Source: Mucilaginibacter endophyticus (GTDB lineage Bacteria; Bacteroidota; Bacteroidia; Sphingobacteriales; Sphingobacteriaceae). Taken from it: 64,000 bases of DNA. Location: positions 565,949 through 629,948 of the forward strand of contig NZ_QPCG01000001.1 in the NCBI RefSeq assembly GCF_003351025.1. The letters run 5' to 3'. Numbering within the stretch: position 1 is the first letter of the stretch; every line of letters starts with the position of its first letter. Below, piece by piece: positions 28,519-38,535 of the stretch. The notes beneath the pieces were generated by a model. It saw only the letters and a list, made by a program, of their open reading frames with translations. It was not told the DNA's origin and ran no database searches. A program made the translations under genes and the position numbers.

Positions 28519-28710
28519 TTACATCAACTCATTATCCTTTTTAACATGATATGCCTTGTACGACAGGTAAAACAAGGCCAAAGCAGGCAACGCGCCAAGG
28601 ATTATCCCTACCGTGTTGGGTGTGGGATACGTAGTAACAATTTGAACAATAAGCAGTATAGTGGCTACTATGCCGCCTATCAGATAAAGATATTTGAATT
28701 TGGGATTCAT
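28519..28710 (-). CDS. Small two-helix membrane protein
   Basis: The 63 residues contain two hydrophobic helices, YLYLIGGIVATILLIVQIV and TVGIILGALPALALFYLSY, and a charged C-terminus (HVKKDNELM). No family is recognised. It stands alone among repeats, so it could be a small orphan gene; the composition (Lys/Asn ends, clean helices) argues for a real product. Confidence 0.5.
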   Translation of the reverse strand: MNPKFKYLYLIGGIVATILLIVQIVTTYPTPNTVGIILGALPALALFYLSYKAYHVKKDNELM

Positions 28711-28798
28711 TATTATTTATTCACTTAACAACATCGCGCTTAACTTGTTTCAGCACCTTATGGTCGTCAAAACCGCATAGCTTAACTAAAAACAGGGT

Positions 28799-28867
28799 GT
28801 CATGCTGAGCCTGTCGAAGCATAGCGGGTAGGGGCCTCTGCGCACGTCCTTCGACAGGCTCAGGATG
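28799..28867. repeat. palindromic repeat with CCTGTCGAAG arms
   Basis: GTCATGCTGAGCCTGTCGAA and TCCTTCGACAGGCTCAGGAT are complementary arms, a widespread bacterial intergenic palindrome. Confidence 0.7.
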
Positions 28868-28905
28868 CAATGGCATTAAGTTAAGGGAAATCCCCCAGAG
28901 GGGGT

Positions 28906-29020
28906 AAAGGTTTGTAGCAATAATATACCCAAAAACAACCGTGCCGGAGGTACGGAACACCGGAGTTGTGTACCTCTGGCACACTAAAAATCGGGTATAT
29001 CTTACTGCTACAAACCTTTT
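28906..29020. repeat. nested inverted repeat
   Basis: The outer arms AAAGGTTTGTAGCAATAATA and ACTGCTACAAACCTTTT enclose inner arms GTGCCGGAGGTAC and GTACCTCTGGCAC. The structure could fold as a long two-part hairpin in RNA. No gene is present in the gap 28711-29164. Confidence 0.65.
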
Positions 29021-29102
29021 GCACCTCTGGTGCACCCTATCAATCTCTTAACTTAATGACATCACTCAGGATGACAGGCCCTCAACACCTAAAGTTATAA
29101 CA

Positions 29103-29133
29103 GACTTACGAAGTTTTAAAAACTTCGTAAGTC
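29103..29133. repeat. short perfect palindrome
   Basis: GACTTACGAAGTTTT directly followed by AAAAACTTCGTAAGTC. It sits 30 bases after the glgB stop and may act as that gene's terminator, although no long T-run follows. Confidence 0.6.
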
Positions 29134-29164
29134 TTAAGAATAGCAAGGCTCACTAAACCGGCTC

Positions 29165-31420
29165 TTACTTCTTCAATTCGTATTTAGCAGGCACATCTGG
29201 CGCCAGTTTAAATACAGTTGCCCCTAATGGAGGTATCGTGATCTTGATTGACTGCGCTTTGCCATGCCATTTAACAGGTTCGGTGCTTACCGCATCGTAG
29301 TTGATGATGCCGCTGCCCCAGTATTTCTCCTGGTCGGAGTTAAATATTTCCTTCCATTTACCTGCCGCAGGTACGCCTATGCGGTAATCCCTGCGAATAA
29401 CCGGCGTCATGTTCAGCACAATCATCAGGTCGTTTTTGCTATCATGCCCTTTACGGCGGTATACCAGTATCGAATCATTGGCATTGCCGCCGTCAACCCA
29501 TTCAAAACCATCAAACGCAAATGCTTTTTCATACAATGCAGGTTCATCGCGGTACAGGTGGTTAAGCGCCTTAACCGTTTCGCTAATGCCCCGGTGATTT
29601 GGATACTGCAGCACATGCCATTGTAACGAGCGACTGAAATCCCACTCATCGCCCTGTCCAAACTCAGCACCCATAAACAATAGCTTGGTACCCGGATGGG
29701 TAAACATATAGCTGTACATTAAACGCAGGTTGGCAAACTGCCTCCACTCATCACCAGGCATTTTGCGCAGCATACTGCCCTTGCCATACACCACCTCATC
29801 GTGCGAAAACGGCAGCATAAAGTTTTCGGTAAAGGCGTATATCGTACTAAAAGTAATTTCGTTATGGTGATACTTGCGGTGTATCGGGTCCTCTTTAAAG
29901 TAGCCAATGGTATCGTGCATCCAGCCCATCATCCACTTCATACCAAAGCCCAATCCGCCCAAATAAACCGGGCGACTAACACCTGTAAACGAAGTTGATT
30001 CTTCGGCAATGGTTTGTGCCGATGGGAAGTGGCTGTAAACCGCCTCATTAAATTCCTTCAGGAATGATATGGCTTCAAGGTTTTCGTTACCGCCGTACAT
30101 GTTGGCTTCCCACTCGCCATGCTTGCGGGAGTAGTCAAGGTAAAGCATTGAAGCTACGGCGTCTACACGCAAGCCGTCGGCGTGGTACCTGTCTAACCAA
30201 AACAGGGCGTTACTGATCAGGAATGCCCTAACCTCGTTACGGCCATAGTTAAATATATATGATTTCCAATCGGGGTGGAAACCTTTTCTTGAATCGGCAT
30301 GCTCATAAAGGTGCGTACCGTCAAACCTGTATAATGCGTGAATATCTCCCGGAAAATGCGAAGGCACCCAATCCAGTATCACGCCAATACCGGCTTTGTG
30401 AAACTCTTCAATCAGGTACATCAACTCCTGTGGCGTACCGTAGCGCGATGCAGCTGCAAAATAACCGCTCACCTGGTAACCCCAGCTTGGGTAATATGGG
30501 TGTTCCATTATCGGCATAAACTCCACGTGCGTAAAGCCCATTTCCTTAACGTAAGGCACCATTTTTTCGGCAAGCTGTGTGTAGGTCAAAAACTCATCGG
30601 GGCTTTCCCAGTTGCGTGCCCATGAGCCTAAATGCACCTCATAAACCGAGTATGGTTTATCCAGCCCGTTATGCTCCTGGCGGTTTTTCATCCAGTCCTG
30701 GTCTTTCCACTCGTAATAGGTATCAGCAACTATTGATGCTGTACGTGGCGGCAGTTCCCAGCGCAAAGCAAAGGGATCGCTTTTTTCCAGGTCTTCGCCG
30801 CTTGATGAGTTAATAAAATATTTATAGGTTTCGCCAACACCAATATTAGGTATAAACCCTTCCCAAATCCCCGACGAATCCCAACGGGCATTCAAACTGT
30901 GCGAACCACGGCTCCAGCCGTTGAAATTACCTATTACCGATACGTATTGCGCGTTTGGAGCCCAAACGGCAAAATAAGTACCCACAACACCCTGGTATTC
31001 AACCACATGCGAACCCAGTTTTTCATATAGCTTATAATGCTTTCCCGATTTAAATAAACTGATGTCAAAATCGGTAAAACGGCTATATGGTTCAACAGCT
31101 TTAAGCTTTACAGGCTGCTGAATGGGAGTGGTTTCTGCAGGTTTCTCAGCTTTAACTGCTTTGGCTTTTGCCGGTGCAGGAGCTTTTTTGACAGCAGCAG
31201 GCTTTTCGGCAGCAACGGTTTTTGCTTTAGCTGTTGCAGCTTTCTTTTCAGCAGCTGGCTTTTCGGCGGCAACGGCTTTAGTTTTAGCTGCTTTTTTAGG
31301 CTCCGGACTTCCTGTTTCAGGCGTTACTTTATCGGCTTTGACCTTAGTGACGGCTTTTGTCTCCTTTACGGGTTTTGCTTCCGGTAAGGGGTTTTCGGTT
31401 TGAGTTGTTTTTTTGGCCAT
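29165..31420 (-). CDS. glgB: 1,4-alpha-glucan branching enzyme with Lys/Ala-rich N-terminal tail
   Basis: This 751-residue protein transfers alpha-1,4-glucan segments to make alpha-1,6 branches in glycogen. After a tail of about 105 residues rich in Lys, Ala, Pro and Glu come a CBM48 domain (about 125-215, YFAVWAPNAQYVSVIGNFN) and the GH13 barrel with VILDWVPSHF, GLRVDAVASMLY (nucleophile Asp), IAEEST (acid/base Glu) and FSHDEVVYGKG. The catalytic part is normal for GlgB; the tail is not and resembles histone H1 or ribosome-binding tails. Glycogen or starch handling fits the operon at 10-21 kb. Confidence 0.95.
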   Translation of the reverse strand: MAKKTTQTENPLPEAKPVKETKAVTKVKADKVTPETGSPEPKKAAKTKAVAAEKPAAEKKAATAKAKTVAAEKPAAVKKAPAPAKAKAVKAEKPAETTPIQQPVKLKAVEPYSRFTDFDISLFKSGKHYKLYEKLGSHVVEYQGVVGTYFAVWAPNAQYVSVIGNFNGWSRGSHSLNARWDSSGIWEGFIPNIGVGETYKYFINSSSGEDLEKSDPFALRWELPPRTASIVADTYYEWKDQDWMKNRQEHNGLDKPYSVYEVHLGSWARNWESPDEFLTYTQLAEKMVPYVKEMGFTHVEFMPIMEHPYYPSWGYQVSGYFAAASRYGTPQELMYLIEEFHKAGIGVILDWVPSHFPGDIHALYRFDGTHLYEHADSRKGFHPDWKSYIFNYGRNEVRAFLISNALFWLDRYHADGLRVDAVASMLYLDYSRKHGEWEANMYGGNENLEAISFLKEFNEAVYSHFPSAQTIAEESTSFTGVSRPVYLGGLGFGMKWMMGWMHDTIGYFKEDPIHRKYHHNEITFSTIYAFTENFMLPFSHDEVVYGKGSMLRKMPGDEWRQFANLRLMYSYMFTHPGTKLLFMGAEFGQGDEWDFSRSLQWHVLQYPNHRGISETVKALNHLYRDEPALYEKAFAFDGFEWVDGGNANDSILVYRRKGHDSKNDLMIVLNMTPVIRRDYRIGVPAAGKWKEIFNSDQEKYWGSGIINYDAVSTEPVKWHGKAQSIKITIPPLGATVFKLAPDVPAKYELKK

Positions 31421-31566
31421 GATATAGATAACCTGTTAGGGTGTTAATAGATAACCCAAATCACAGGAATGAGTTTGGTTTATATGCAATCAAATATAAC
31501 AGGATTAATATATTAAGCAGGGTTTTGGAGATTTATTTTTGAGTACCCCGCTTCTAATCTCCGCCA

Positions 31567-31785
31567 CGTCATTGCGAGGTACGAAGCAATCGCAAACTGT
31601 ACAGGGAGATTTGCTTAACCACTGTCTACCTCCATCCAGAAAGCATAGTGACACGGTGTTACGGACAGACGACAATCTTCACCACCAAACCGTCATTGCG
31701 AGGCACAAAGCAATCCCCGACTTACAGGGTAATTTGCTTAGCCACTCTTCACCACGTCATTGCTTCGTGCCTCGCAATGACGTGG
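31567..31785. repeat. two CATTGCGAGG-family elements and an ACACGGTGTTAC element
   Basis: A half element (CGTCATTGCGAGGTACGAAG, 31567-31620) is followed by AGTGACACGGTGTTACGGAC, then a nearly full palindrome at 31691-31782. It fills most of the 430-base gap between glgB and gap. Confidence 0.75.
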
Positions 31786-31801
31786 GGGAGAACAAACAAA
31801 A

Positions 31802-31834
31802 AAAACACCCTCCGGTTATCCGAAGGGCGTTTTT
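31802..31834 (-). terminator. terminator of the pfkA-gap operon
   Basis: The stem CCCTCCGG / CCGAAGGG (one mismatch) is flanked by A- and T-runs, 20 bases after the gap stop codon. Confidence 0.75.
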
Positions 31835-31854
31835 ATATCTGATAAAATCAGCAA

Positions 31855-32856
<1,002 letters not shown>

Positions 32857-33705
32857 TTAATTTTTACTTGAATAGTAGGTTAATAAATTATTTATGGGTT
32901 CTTTAATTATGTTAGTGATTTGCAGATCAGCTTCGGCGGCAGCTTCATACAAGTGTTCCTGGAAATTAAAAGCAACAGAGCCTGCAAAGTGAACAGACGT
33001 ACCCTGGTGTTGCTGATATAAAGGTAACAAATATGTAGAAATTAGCTTGCTAAATCCTTTTTTTATGACGTTTTGCAGATGATGATCGTTCTTATTATCG
33101 AGGTAAAAATCGGTAAAAGAGCTTAAAAATAAAGCGGGTTGTTTTTGGCGATAAACCTTTTCGAGCAGGTTTTTACGGTCGGCATCATACTTGTGGATAA
33201 ACTTTTTACGAAGCGATGGGGGCAGGGTATCGTTCATGAACTCTTTAATGAGTTGCCGCCCCAGCCAGTTGCCCGATCCTTCATCGGCCAGGATATAGCC
33301 CAAACCGTAGTTATTAGGCCAAACACGTTTACCATCATACCAGGCGGCGTTAGTGCCGCTGCCACAAATGCTGATAATGCCCGGTTCGTTTTTACAACAG
33401 GCAATGGCAGCCCCGGCAATATCATGCTCAACAGATATTTTACCAAATTTGAAGAATGCCTCAAAAGCGTTTTGTACTATCTTCTTCCGCTCATCGGATG
33501 ATGCACCTGCGCCAAAGAAGTAAATGCGTTTTATTTCTTCGGCGTGGTGTATGAGGTTAATGTTTTTGTTGAGGAGCTGAAGGATATGCTTCTCGTCGTT
33601 AAAATAGGGGTTTATGCCATTGGTTTTAAAGGAAGCCACAGTTCTTCCCTTATCAGTGAGCCTCCAATGTGCAAAGTACGATCCGCTATAAACAACTGCA
33701 ATCAT
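32857..33705 (-). CDS. BadF-type N-acetylglucosamine kinase-like protein with degenerate phosphate motif
   Basis: This 282-residue protein is a paralogue of the kinase at 36313-37173. It keeps FGAGASSDERKKIVQ, VEHDIAGAA, ICGSGTNAAWYDG, LADEGSGNWLGRQL and HFAGSVAFNF. However, the first phosphate-binding motif, DGGSTKT in the paralogue, reads YSGSYFA here: the Mg-binding Asp and the Lys/Thr are missing. It may therefore be an inactive or regulatory kinase. It sits between pfkA and gap with gaps of seven and six bases, so it is made together with two glycolytic enzymes. ATG start at 33705. Confidence 0.85.
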   Translation of the reverse strand: MIAVVYSGSYFAHWRLTDKGRTVASFKTNGINPYFNDEKHILQLLNKNINLIHHAEEIKRIYFFGAGASSDERKKIVQNAFEAFFKFGKISVEHDIAGAAIACCKNEPGIISICGSGTNAAWYDGKRVWPNNYGLGYILADEGSGNWLGRQLIKEFMNDTLPPSLRKKFIHKYDADRKNLLEKVYRQKQPALFLSSFTDFYLDNKNDHHLQNVIKKGFSKLISTYLLPLYQQHQGTSVHFAGSVAFNFQEHLYEAAAEADLQITNIIKEPINNLLTYYSSKN

Positions 33706-33712
33706 TAATAAT

Positions 33713-34699
33713 CTATATCGATAATATATCCATCATTTGTAAAAGATCTTCTTCAAGCTTAAACTCATGATGGTTAAGTGCTGCTTCAAGGTCTGTCATC
33801 AGGATATGATTTGCCTGCAAACCTACCATTTTTTGTGATTCGCCGGCTATCAAAGCGTTAACTGCTGCAAAACCAAGCCTGCTGCCCAAAATACGGTCAA
33901 AGCTTGATGGTGCACCGCCCCGTTGCAAGTGGCCTAAGATAGTAACTTTTATGTCGTAATTCTTAACTTCCTCTTGTACAGCTTTTGCCACGCCATAAAC
34001 ACCGCCATTTTTGTCGCCTTCGGCAACAATTACAATGCTCGACGATTTTTTGTTCATGTGCCCTTCTTTCAGGTTGGCAATCAAATCATCAATGGCGGTG
34101 GCACGCTCTGGCAGTAAAATAGCCTCGGCACCGCATGATATACCGGCACGCAGGGCGATAGCGCCCGAATCGCGACCCATTACCTCGATAAAGAAAAGAC
34201 GGTCGTGCGCATCGGCAGTATCACGGATTTTGTCAATAGCCTGAATAACGGTATTGGTAGCGGTATCAAAACCAAGGGTATAGGTTGAGCCGCAAAGGTC
34301 GTTATCAATTGTACCCGGAACGCCCATTACGGCAATGTCGGGATATTTGCGCGAAAAGCGCAGTGCGCCGGTAAAAGTACCGTCGCCACCAATAACTACA
34401 AGGGCATCAATGCCACGGGCTTTGGCGTGTTGGTAAGCCTGCTCCATACCTTCGTCGGTTTTAAAAGGCAGGCAGCGCGCGGTTTTTAAAATGGTACCGC
34501 CCAGGTTAAGGATGTTACTTACCGAGCGTCTATCCATTTCGTACATATCGTTGTCAATAAGGCCTTTATAACCTTGCCTTATACCTACAACTTCCAGTCC
34601 GTTGTATAGTGCAGTCCTAACCACGGCACGTATACAAGGGTTCATTCCGGGGGCATCACCACCTGAAGTTAAAACCCCTATTTTTGATATTTTACGCAT
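33713..34699 (-). CDS. pfkA: 6-phosphofructokinase (ATP-dependent)
   Basis: This 328-residue protein has GVLTSGGDAPGMNPCIRA, VVIGGDGTFTGA and GVPGTIDNDLCGSTYTLGFDTA, with IEVMGRDSGAIA and LGHLQRGGAPS, all standard for bacterial PfkA. The Gly of GGDGTF, rather than Asp, favours ATP over pyrophosphate. It commits fructose-6-phosphate to glycolysis and leads the operon with the kinase-like gene and gap. The start has a good AAGGAG site nine bases upstream. Confidence 0.97.
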   Translation of the reverse strand: MRKISKIGVLTSGGDAPGMNPCIRAVVRTALYNGLEVVGIRQGYKGLIDNDMYEMDRRSVSNILNLGGTILKTARCLPFKTDEGMEQAYQHAKARGIDALVVIGGDGTFTGALRFSRKYPDIAVMGVPGTIDNDLCGSTYTLGFDTATNTVIQAIDKIRDTADAHDRLFFIEVMGRDSGAIALRAGISCGAEAILLPERATAIDDLIANLKEGHMNKKSSSIVIVAEGDKNGGVYGVAKAVQEEVKNYDIKVTILGHLQRGGAPSSFDRILGSRLGFAAVNALIAGESQKMVGLQANHILMTDLEAALNHHEFKLEEDLLQMMDILSI

Positions 34700-34837
34700 C
34701 TTTCACTCCTTAAGTTTACGGTACGAAGATACTGTGTGTAAATTACACCATTAAATTTTATTTATTTTTTTTTGGATTAGAGATTAAGGCTATATATTTA
34801 AACTTATTAACTAAATCTCACTAATAGTTTGGAACTA

Positions 34838-35521
34838 ATGTTACCCAAGTTTGATTCCGTATTCTCTATTGACTGCGTGATATTCGGCTTTGAAGCCGGC
34901 GAGCTTAAAATTTTGCTTATTGAGAGGAATGAGGAGCCGTACAAGGATTGGCTGGCACTGCCCGGCTATATTGTGGAGCAGGACGAAAGCATTGATGATG
35001 CCGCCGAGCGTATATTATACGAGCTTACGGGCTTGCGCGATTTGCACATGCAACAGTTCCACACCTTTGGCGAGGTAAACCGTCACCCGCAGGGCCGTGT
35101 AATTACGGTTGCTTACTACGCCTTGATCCGCATAAATGGTCAGAAAGAGTTACGCCCGGTAACGCAATACGCCAAAAAAGCGTTCTGGCACCCGGTAAGC
35201 GAGCTGCCTAAGCTGGCGTTTGACCACAGCGAGATCTTCAAAACAGGTTTCAATAAAATAAAGCGCAGGTTGCACTATCAGCCGATAGCGTTTGAATTAC
35301 TACCCGAAAAATTTACTTTAACACAACTACAGTCGCTTTACGAGGCTGTATTAGATAAGAAGCTGGATAAACGCAATTTCCGCAAAAAAATGCTGAGCTA
35401 CGGCTTTTTGAAAGAGCTTGACGAGAAGCAGAAAGGCGTATCATACCGCGCAGCCAAACTGTACAAGTTTGACAAACGCAAGTACGGTAAGATTTTTCAG
35501 GGAGAGATGAATTTGGTGTGA
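34838..35521 (+). CDS. Nudix-like transcriptional regulator (NrtR/AraR type)
   Basis: This encodes 227 residues from the ATG at 34838; a TTG three codons upstream is less likely. The N-terminal Nudix fold (FSIDCVIFGFEAGELKILLI) has a degenerate Nudix box, GYIVEQDESIDDAAERILYE, lacking several catalytic Glu residues. A C-terminal winged helix follows (LTQLQSLYEAVLDKKLDKRN). This domain pair is known from NrtR and from the Bacteroides AraR sugar regulators, where the Nudix domain binds the effector. It is divergent from pfkA and probably regulates the adjoining sugar genes. Confidence 0.85.
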   Translation: MLPKFDSVFSIDCVIFGFEAGELKILLIERNEEPYKDWLALPGYIVEQDESIDDAAERILYELTGLRDLHMQQFHTFGEVNRHPQGRVITVAYYALIRINGQKELRPVTQYAKKAFWHPVSELPKLAFDHSEIFKTGFNKIKRRLHYQPIAFELLPEKFTLTQLQSLYEAVLDKKLDKRNFRKKMLSYGFLKELDEKQKGVSYRAAKLYKFDKRKYGKIFQGEMNLV

Positions 35522-35616
35522 GTCGGGAAAGTCCGAAAGTCGGAGGTCCGGAAGTTGGGAAAGATTCAGGAAATCAAGAATCAAGAGTCAGGAAAGAAAT
35601 AGAATTATAAGAGAAA

Positions 35617-35645
35617 AGGGTTGGAAGATTTTCCAGCCCTTTTTG
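35617..35645 (+). terminator. terminator after the Nudix-type regulator
   Basis: The stem AAGGGTTGGAA / TTCCAGCCCTT (with one bulge) is followed by TTTTGTTTTT, about 95 bases after the stop. Confidence 0.75.
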
Positions 35646-35656
35646 TTTTTATTCCT

Positions 35657-35820
35657 GGCGCAAGTATGAAGCGTGAGGAAAAGCGAAGGCTACTTGTGCC
35701 GTATACGTCTGAACAATTTAATAAACATTAGACACAGGGAGACGGACGGACGCACAAACTTGATAAAGGCACAAGTAGCCACTACGCTCATTGGCCTGCG
35801 CTTCATACTTGCGCCAGAAG
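35657..35820. repeat. large inverted repeat with GGCGCAAGTATGAAG arms
   Basis: The left arm TGGCGCAAGTATGAAGCG ... GGCTACTTGTGCC pairs with GGCACAAGTAGCC ... CGCTTCATACTTGCGCCA. The loop contains GAGACGGACGGACGCAC. A single arm is also present at 27927-27972. Confidence 0.75.
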
Positions 35821-35821
35821 T

Positions 35822-36212
35822 GCAATTGCTTAGCCGCTCTGTAAAGTAGGGGATTGCTTCGTGCCTCGCAATGACGTGGTGAGAATATGGGCGTTCCCGT
35901 CAGCAGACGGGCGGGCTATTCGCTCATACTGCACAGGCCTTATCCACAGGCCGGTATCCGCTACTATCCCTAACGCAAAATTGTCTGAACTCGAATTTAT
36001 GGAATTAATGAATTAACAGAATGCTTAGCAAATTCAATGAATTCCAATAATTCGTTTAATTCGAGTTCAGACAAAAATCCTGTTCATCCAAAAAATTCAC
36101 CTAAATCCCGGTTCAGACAAAAAGAAGTGCGCTGTCCACCATATGTCCAAAAGATGTAGTGACACAGGTATACGGACGGACGACAGTACCATCATTTGCC
36201 TCGCAATGACGT
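35822..36212 (-). repeat. half palindrome plus composite dispersed repeat, copy 4 (reversed)
   Basis: A right half of the CATTGCGAGG family (35822-35876) precedes GGGCGTTCCCGTCAGC, GGCCGGTATCCGC, CCTAACGCAAAATTGTCTGA, the AT-rich middle, AATTCGAGTTCAGAC, AAATCCCGGTTCAGAC and AGTGACACAGG. It is highly similar to copy 3. The gap 35522-36312 contains no gene. Confidence 0.75.
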
Positions 36213-36236
36213 GGTGGTAGGGGAATACATGTAAAC

Positions 36237-36269
36237 AAAAAGGACCGGAAAATCTTCCAGTCCTTTTTT
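36237..36269 (-). terminator. terminator of the BadF kinase gene
   Basis: The stem AAAAGGACCGGAA / TTCCAGTCCTTTT, with A- and T-runs, about 45 bases after the stop; it can work in both directions. Confidence 0.8.
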
Positions 36270-36312
36270 ATCTTAAAATCTTAACGTCTTAGGTCTTGAT
36301 TCTTGCTTCTAA

Positions 36313-37173
36313 TTATAAAGAAGAAGGTGCTAATTCCAAATGGTATTTCACCAGGTTATCTATAGGCGAGCGGATGATGTTGCCAACAACCATACCGTTT
36401 TCTGTAACTACTTCTTCCAATACGTTGCGGAAGTTATAACCTACCGAGCCAATGCAGTTGAAAGTATATTTTTGATAATCAGGGTAGTGGGTTACCAGGT
36501 TACGGAAGAAATCTTCGAACGAGGTACGTACCAGGTTGCGTGAATATTCGATGTGTACGTTGTTATCGTAAACAAATTTGCTGAAGCTTGCGCAAAAACG
36601 GTTTGCACGTGGCTGGGTATAAACCTGCTCGTTGATATCATCAGGAGTAAGTTTGTAAGTTTCCCAGAAAAGGGCACGTACAGGCTCTGGCATATAACCA
36701 CGCAGGTAGTCTGTTAACAGTTTTTTGCCGATGTAGCAACCGCTGCCTTCGTCGCCAAGAATGTATGCACCTGAATCAATATTATGAACTACTTCTTTAC
36801 CATCATAAATGCACGTATTGGTTCCGGTACCTAATATAGCAGCAAAACCTTCGGTGTTGCCAAGCAGGGCACGGGCAGCAGCAAGCAGGTCATGGCCAAT
36901 ATTAACTTTAGCGCCAACGAAAACTACTTTCATAGCTTCTTCAACAATTTTGCGCATTTCGGGGGTTGAACAACCTGCACCGTAGTAATTTACCTCTGTG
37001 ATCTGGTTTTTTTCAAGATCGGTTGGCAGGCTCTCGTTCAGTGACTGTATAATATACTCTGTACTTGAAAAGTATGGGTTGTAACCCTCGGTATTAAAGT
37101 AAACTTTTTTTCCCTCTTCGGTAACCAGGCACCAATTTGTTTTGGTTGAGCCACCGTCAGCAATTATGATCAT
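36313..37173 (-). CDS. BadF/BadG-type N-acetylglucosamine kinase
   Basis: This 286-residue ASKHA-fold kinase has an intact phosphate-1 motif (IIIADGGSTKTNWCLV), VNIGHDLLAAARAL with the catalytic Asp, phosphate-2 ILGTGTNTCIYDG, LGDEGSGCYIGKKL and the adenosine motif FNCIGSVGYNF. It probably phosphorylates glucosamine or N-acetylglucosamine in the cytoplasm, although glucose is possible. A close relative with a damaged first motif lies at 32857-33705. The gene is alone on its transcript, with an AT-rich 330-base upstream region. Confidence 0.88.
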   Translation of the reverse strand: MIIIADGGSTKTNWCLVTEEGKKVYFNTEGYNPYFSSTEYIIQSLNESLPTDLEKNQITEVNYYGAGCSTPEMRKIVEEAMKVVFVGAKVNIGHDLLAAARALLGNTEGFAAILGTGTNTCIYDGKEVVHNIDSGAYILGDEGSGCYIGKKLLTDYLRGYMPEPVRALFWETYKLTPDDINEQVYTQPRANRFCASFSKFVYDNNVHIEYSRNLVRTSFEDFFRNLVTHYPDYQKYTFNCIGSVGYNFRNVLEEVVTENGMVVGNIIRSPIDNLVKYHLELAPSSL

Positions 37174-37501
37174 AAATTTTTGTTTTTTTAAAAATCGGTT
37201 AAAAGTAGGATTTACTTATTGTAAAAAAAACACTTAGTAATTCAAAAAATAAAAATTGCGATTTTTATTCAATTTAAAGCTACTTTTTTATATAATTTAA
37301 ACTTTAAATGGCGCTTTCGTGCCAATGTTATCAATAATTAATCAGGTCAACTATACCTTTTTTTAACTGTAAAGTTTACATATAAGCAAGCTTGTCGACG
37401 GTTAAAAACAGAGTAATTTACAATTGTACGTAATGTTACCATATTTAGCAAAATATTGACTTTAATTAATGCTAAAACGTGTATTTAGTATTACAAATGT
37501 G
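37174..37501. other. AT-rich gene-free region upstream of the BadF kinase gene
   Basis: No open frame of note. Long A and T runs directly precede the kinase start, and it must hold that gene's promoter. No clear operator was recognised. Confidence 0.4.
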
Positions 37502-38425
37502 TTACATAAATGATAGTGAATTGCCGGGATGGATGTGTGTAGCTTTAATACCGGGTACATTTTGCTGAAGCCAGCCTATCATAAACTCTGAGCCGGGTTC
37601 TTCGCTGGCGATATGGCCCAATACAATGAGCGAAAGCTTATCGCCTTTGGCCTGGGCATCCCGTACATATTCGGCAGTTTCCCACTCGGATATTTCACCG
37701 CAGATTAGTACGTCGGGCTTTTTGGTGCTCATCTCGGTGATCTGCCTTTTACCACCCGCCGCCCCCGGAAGCAGCAATACCTTCTGGCAGCTTTGTGTTG
37801 GATTGCCTATGTAGCGCACCTTTTCAATCTTCAGTTTCTTTTTAAGTGTATCAATAAGGGAGCTTAACGATGTAGCAGGGATGCTTAACAGGTTACCGGT
37901 TTCGGGTTGGTAATAGTTTACCCAATCCAACTGTTTCAACAAGCCCAGGCCAACACCATCGGGCTTAAGGCTGTGGATGGTATCGTGGTTGCGCCATACG
38001 GCTATGTTGTGCTTATCCAGTAGTTGTTTCTTATACTGATATACATCGTCATTGGCCAGCCAGGTGGTTTCATCGGCATGGTTATAAAAAGTGGGCTCAT
38101 GCGCTATGATGAAATTAGCGCCCAGGCTTATCGCTTTTTCAATAACGTCAATGGTGGCAAACATTGTGGTAACTATGCCGGTAACCACAATATCGCGATT
38201 GCCCGATTTTAAGGTATCAACCGTGTTCGGGAACGGAGCGCCGGGCACCTGCTTCATAAACAGATCGATGATTTGTCCTACGGTCATATTTGCATCGGGT
38301 TTGGTAAGGGCATCGGCAGCAAATGGCGCTGACAATAAGGCGGCAGCGCCCGCTACTAAGCCTAACTGACCGATAAACTTACGGCGATTGGGATTATGGT
38401 TAATGGGAGAGAGGTTTGAATTCAT
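37502..38425 (-). CDS. Nif3-like dinuclear metal protein with Tat signal
   Basis: This 307-residue protein starts with a twin-arginine signal: RRKFIGQLG at residues 14-22 followed by a hydrophobic stretch ending AAD, so it is probably exported folded. The mature part is Nif3/YbgI-like: IVTTMFATIDVIEKAISLGANF, the metal-site sequences AHEPTFYNH and WRNHDTIHS, and the C-terminal LGHIASEEPGSEFM. Members bind two metals and resemble GTP cyclohydrolase I type 2, but the reaction is unknown. An exported Nif3 protein is uncommon. The ATG at 38425 is followed by the full Tat signal. Confidence 0.85.
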   Translation of the reverse strand: MNSNLSPINHNPNRRKFIGQLGLVAGAAALLSAPFAADALTKPDANMTVGQIIDLFMKQVPGAPFPNTVDTLKSGNRDIVVTGIVTTMFATIDVIEKAISLGANFIIAHEPTFYNHADETTWLANDDVYQYKKQLLDKHNIAVWRNHDTIHSLKPDGVGLGLLKQLDWVNYYQPETGNLLSIPATSLSSLIDTLKKKLKIEKVRYIGNPTQSCQKVLLLPGAAGGKRQITEMSTKKPDVLICGEISEWETAEYVRDAQAKGDKLSLIVLGHIASEEPGSEFMIGWLQQNVPGIKATHIHPGNSLSFM

Positions 38426-38535
38426 GGTAATGATTGGGTTTGGTCAAATATAGTGCAGCTAAGTTAATTTCTGGTTTTGTAATAATTGTGTGACATATTT
38501 ATATCTTCGCATAAATTTTAAAGACCCCTAAATCC

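Noticed and set aside
31122..31403. Ala-rich plus-strand frame opposite the glgB start
   Set aside because: It is the antisense of the Lys/Ala-rich GlgB tail; the sense frame continues into a complete GlgB.
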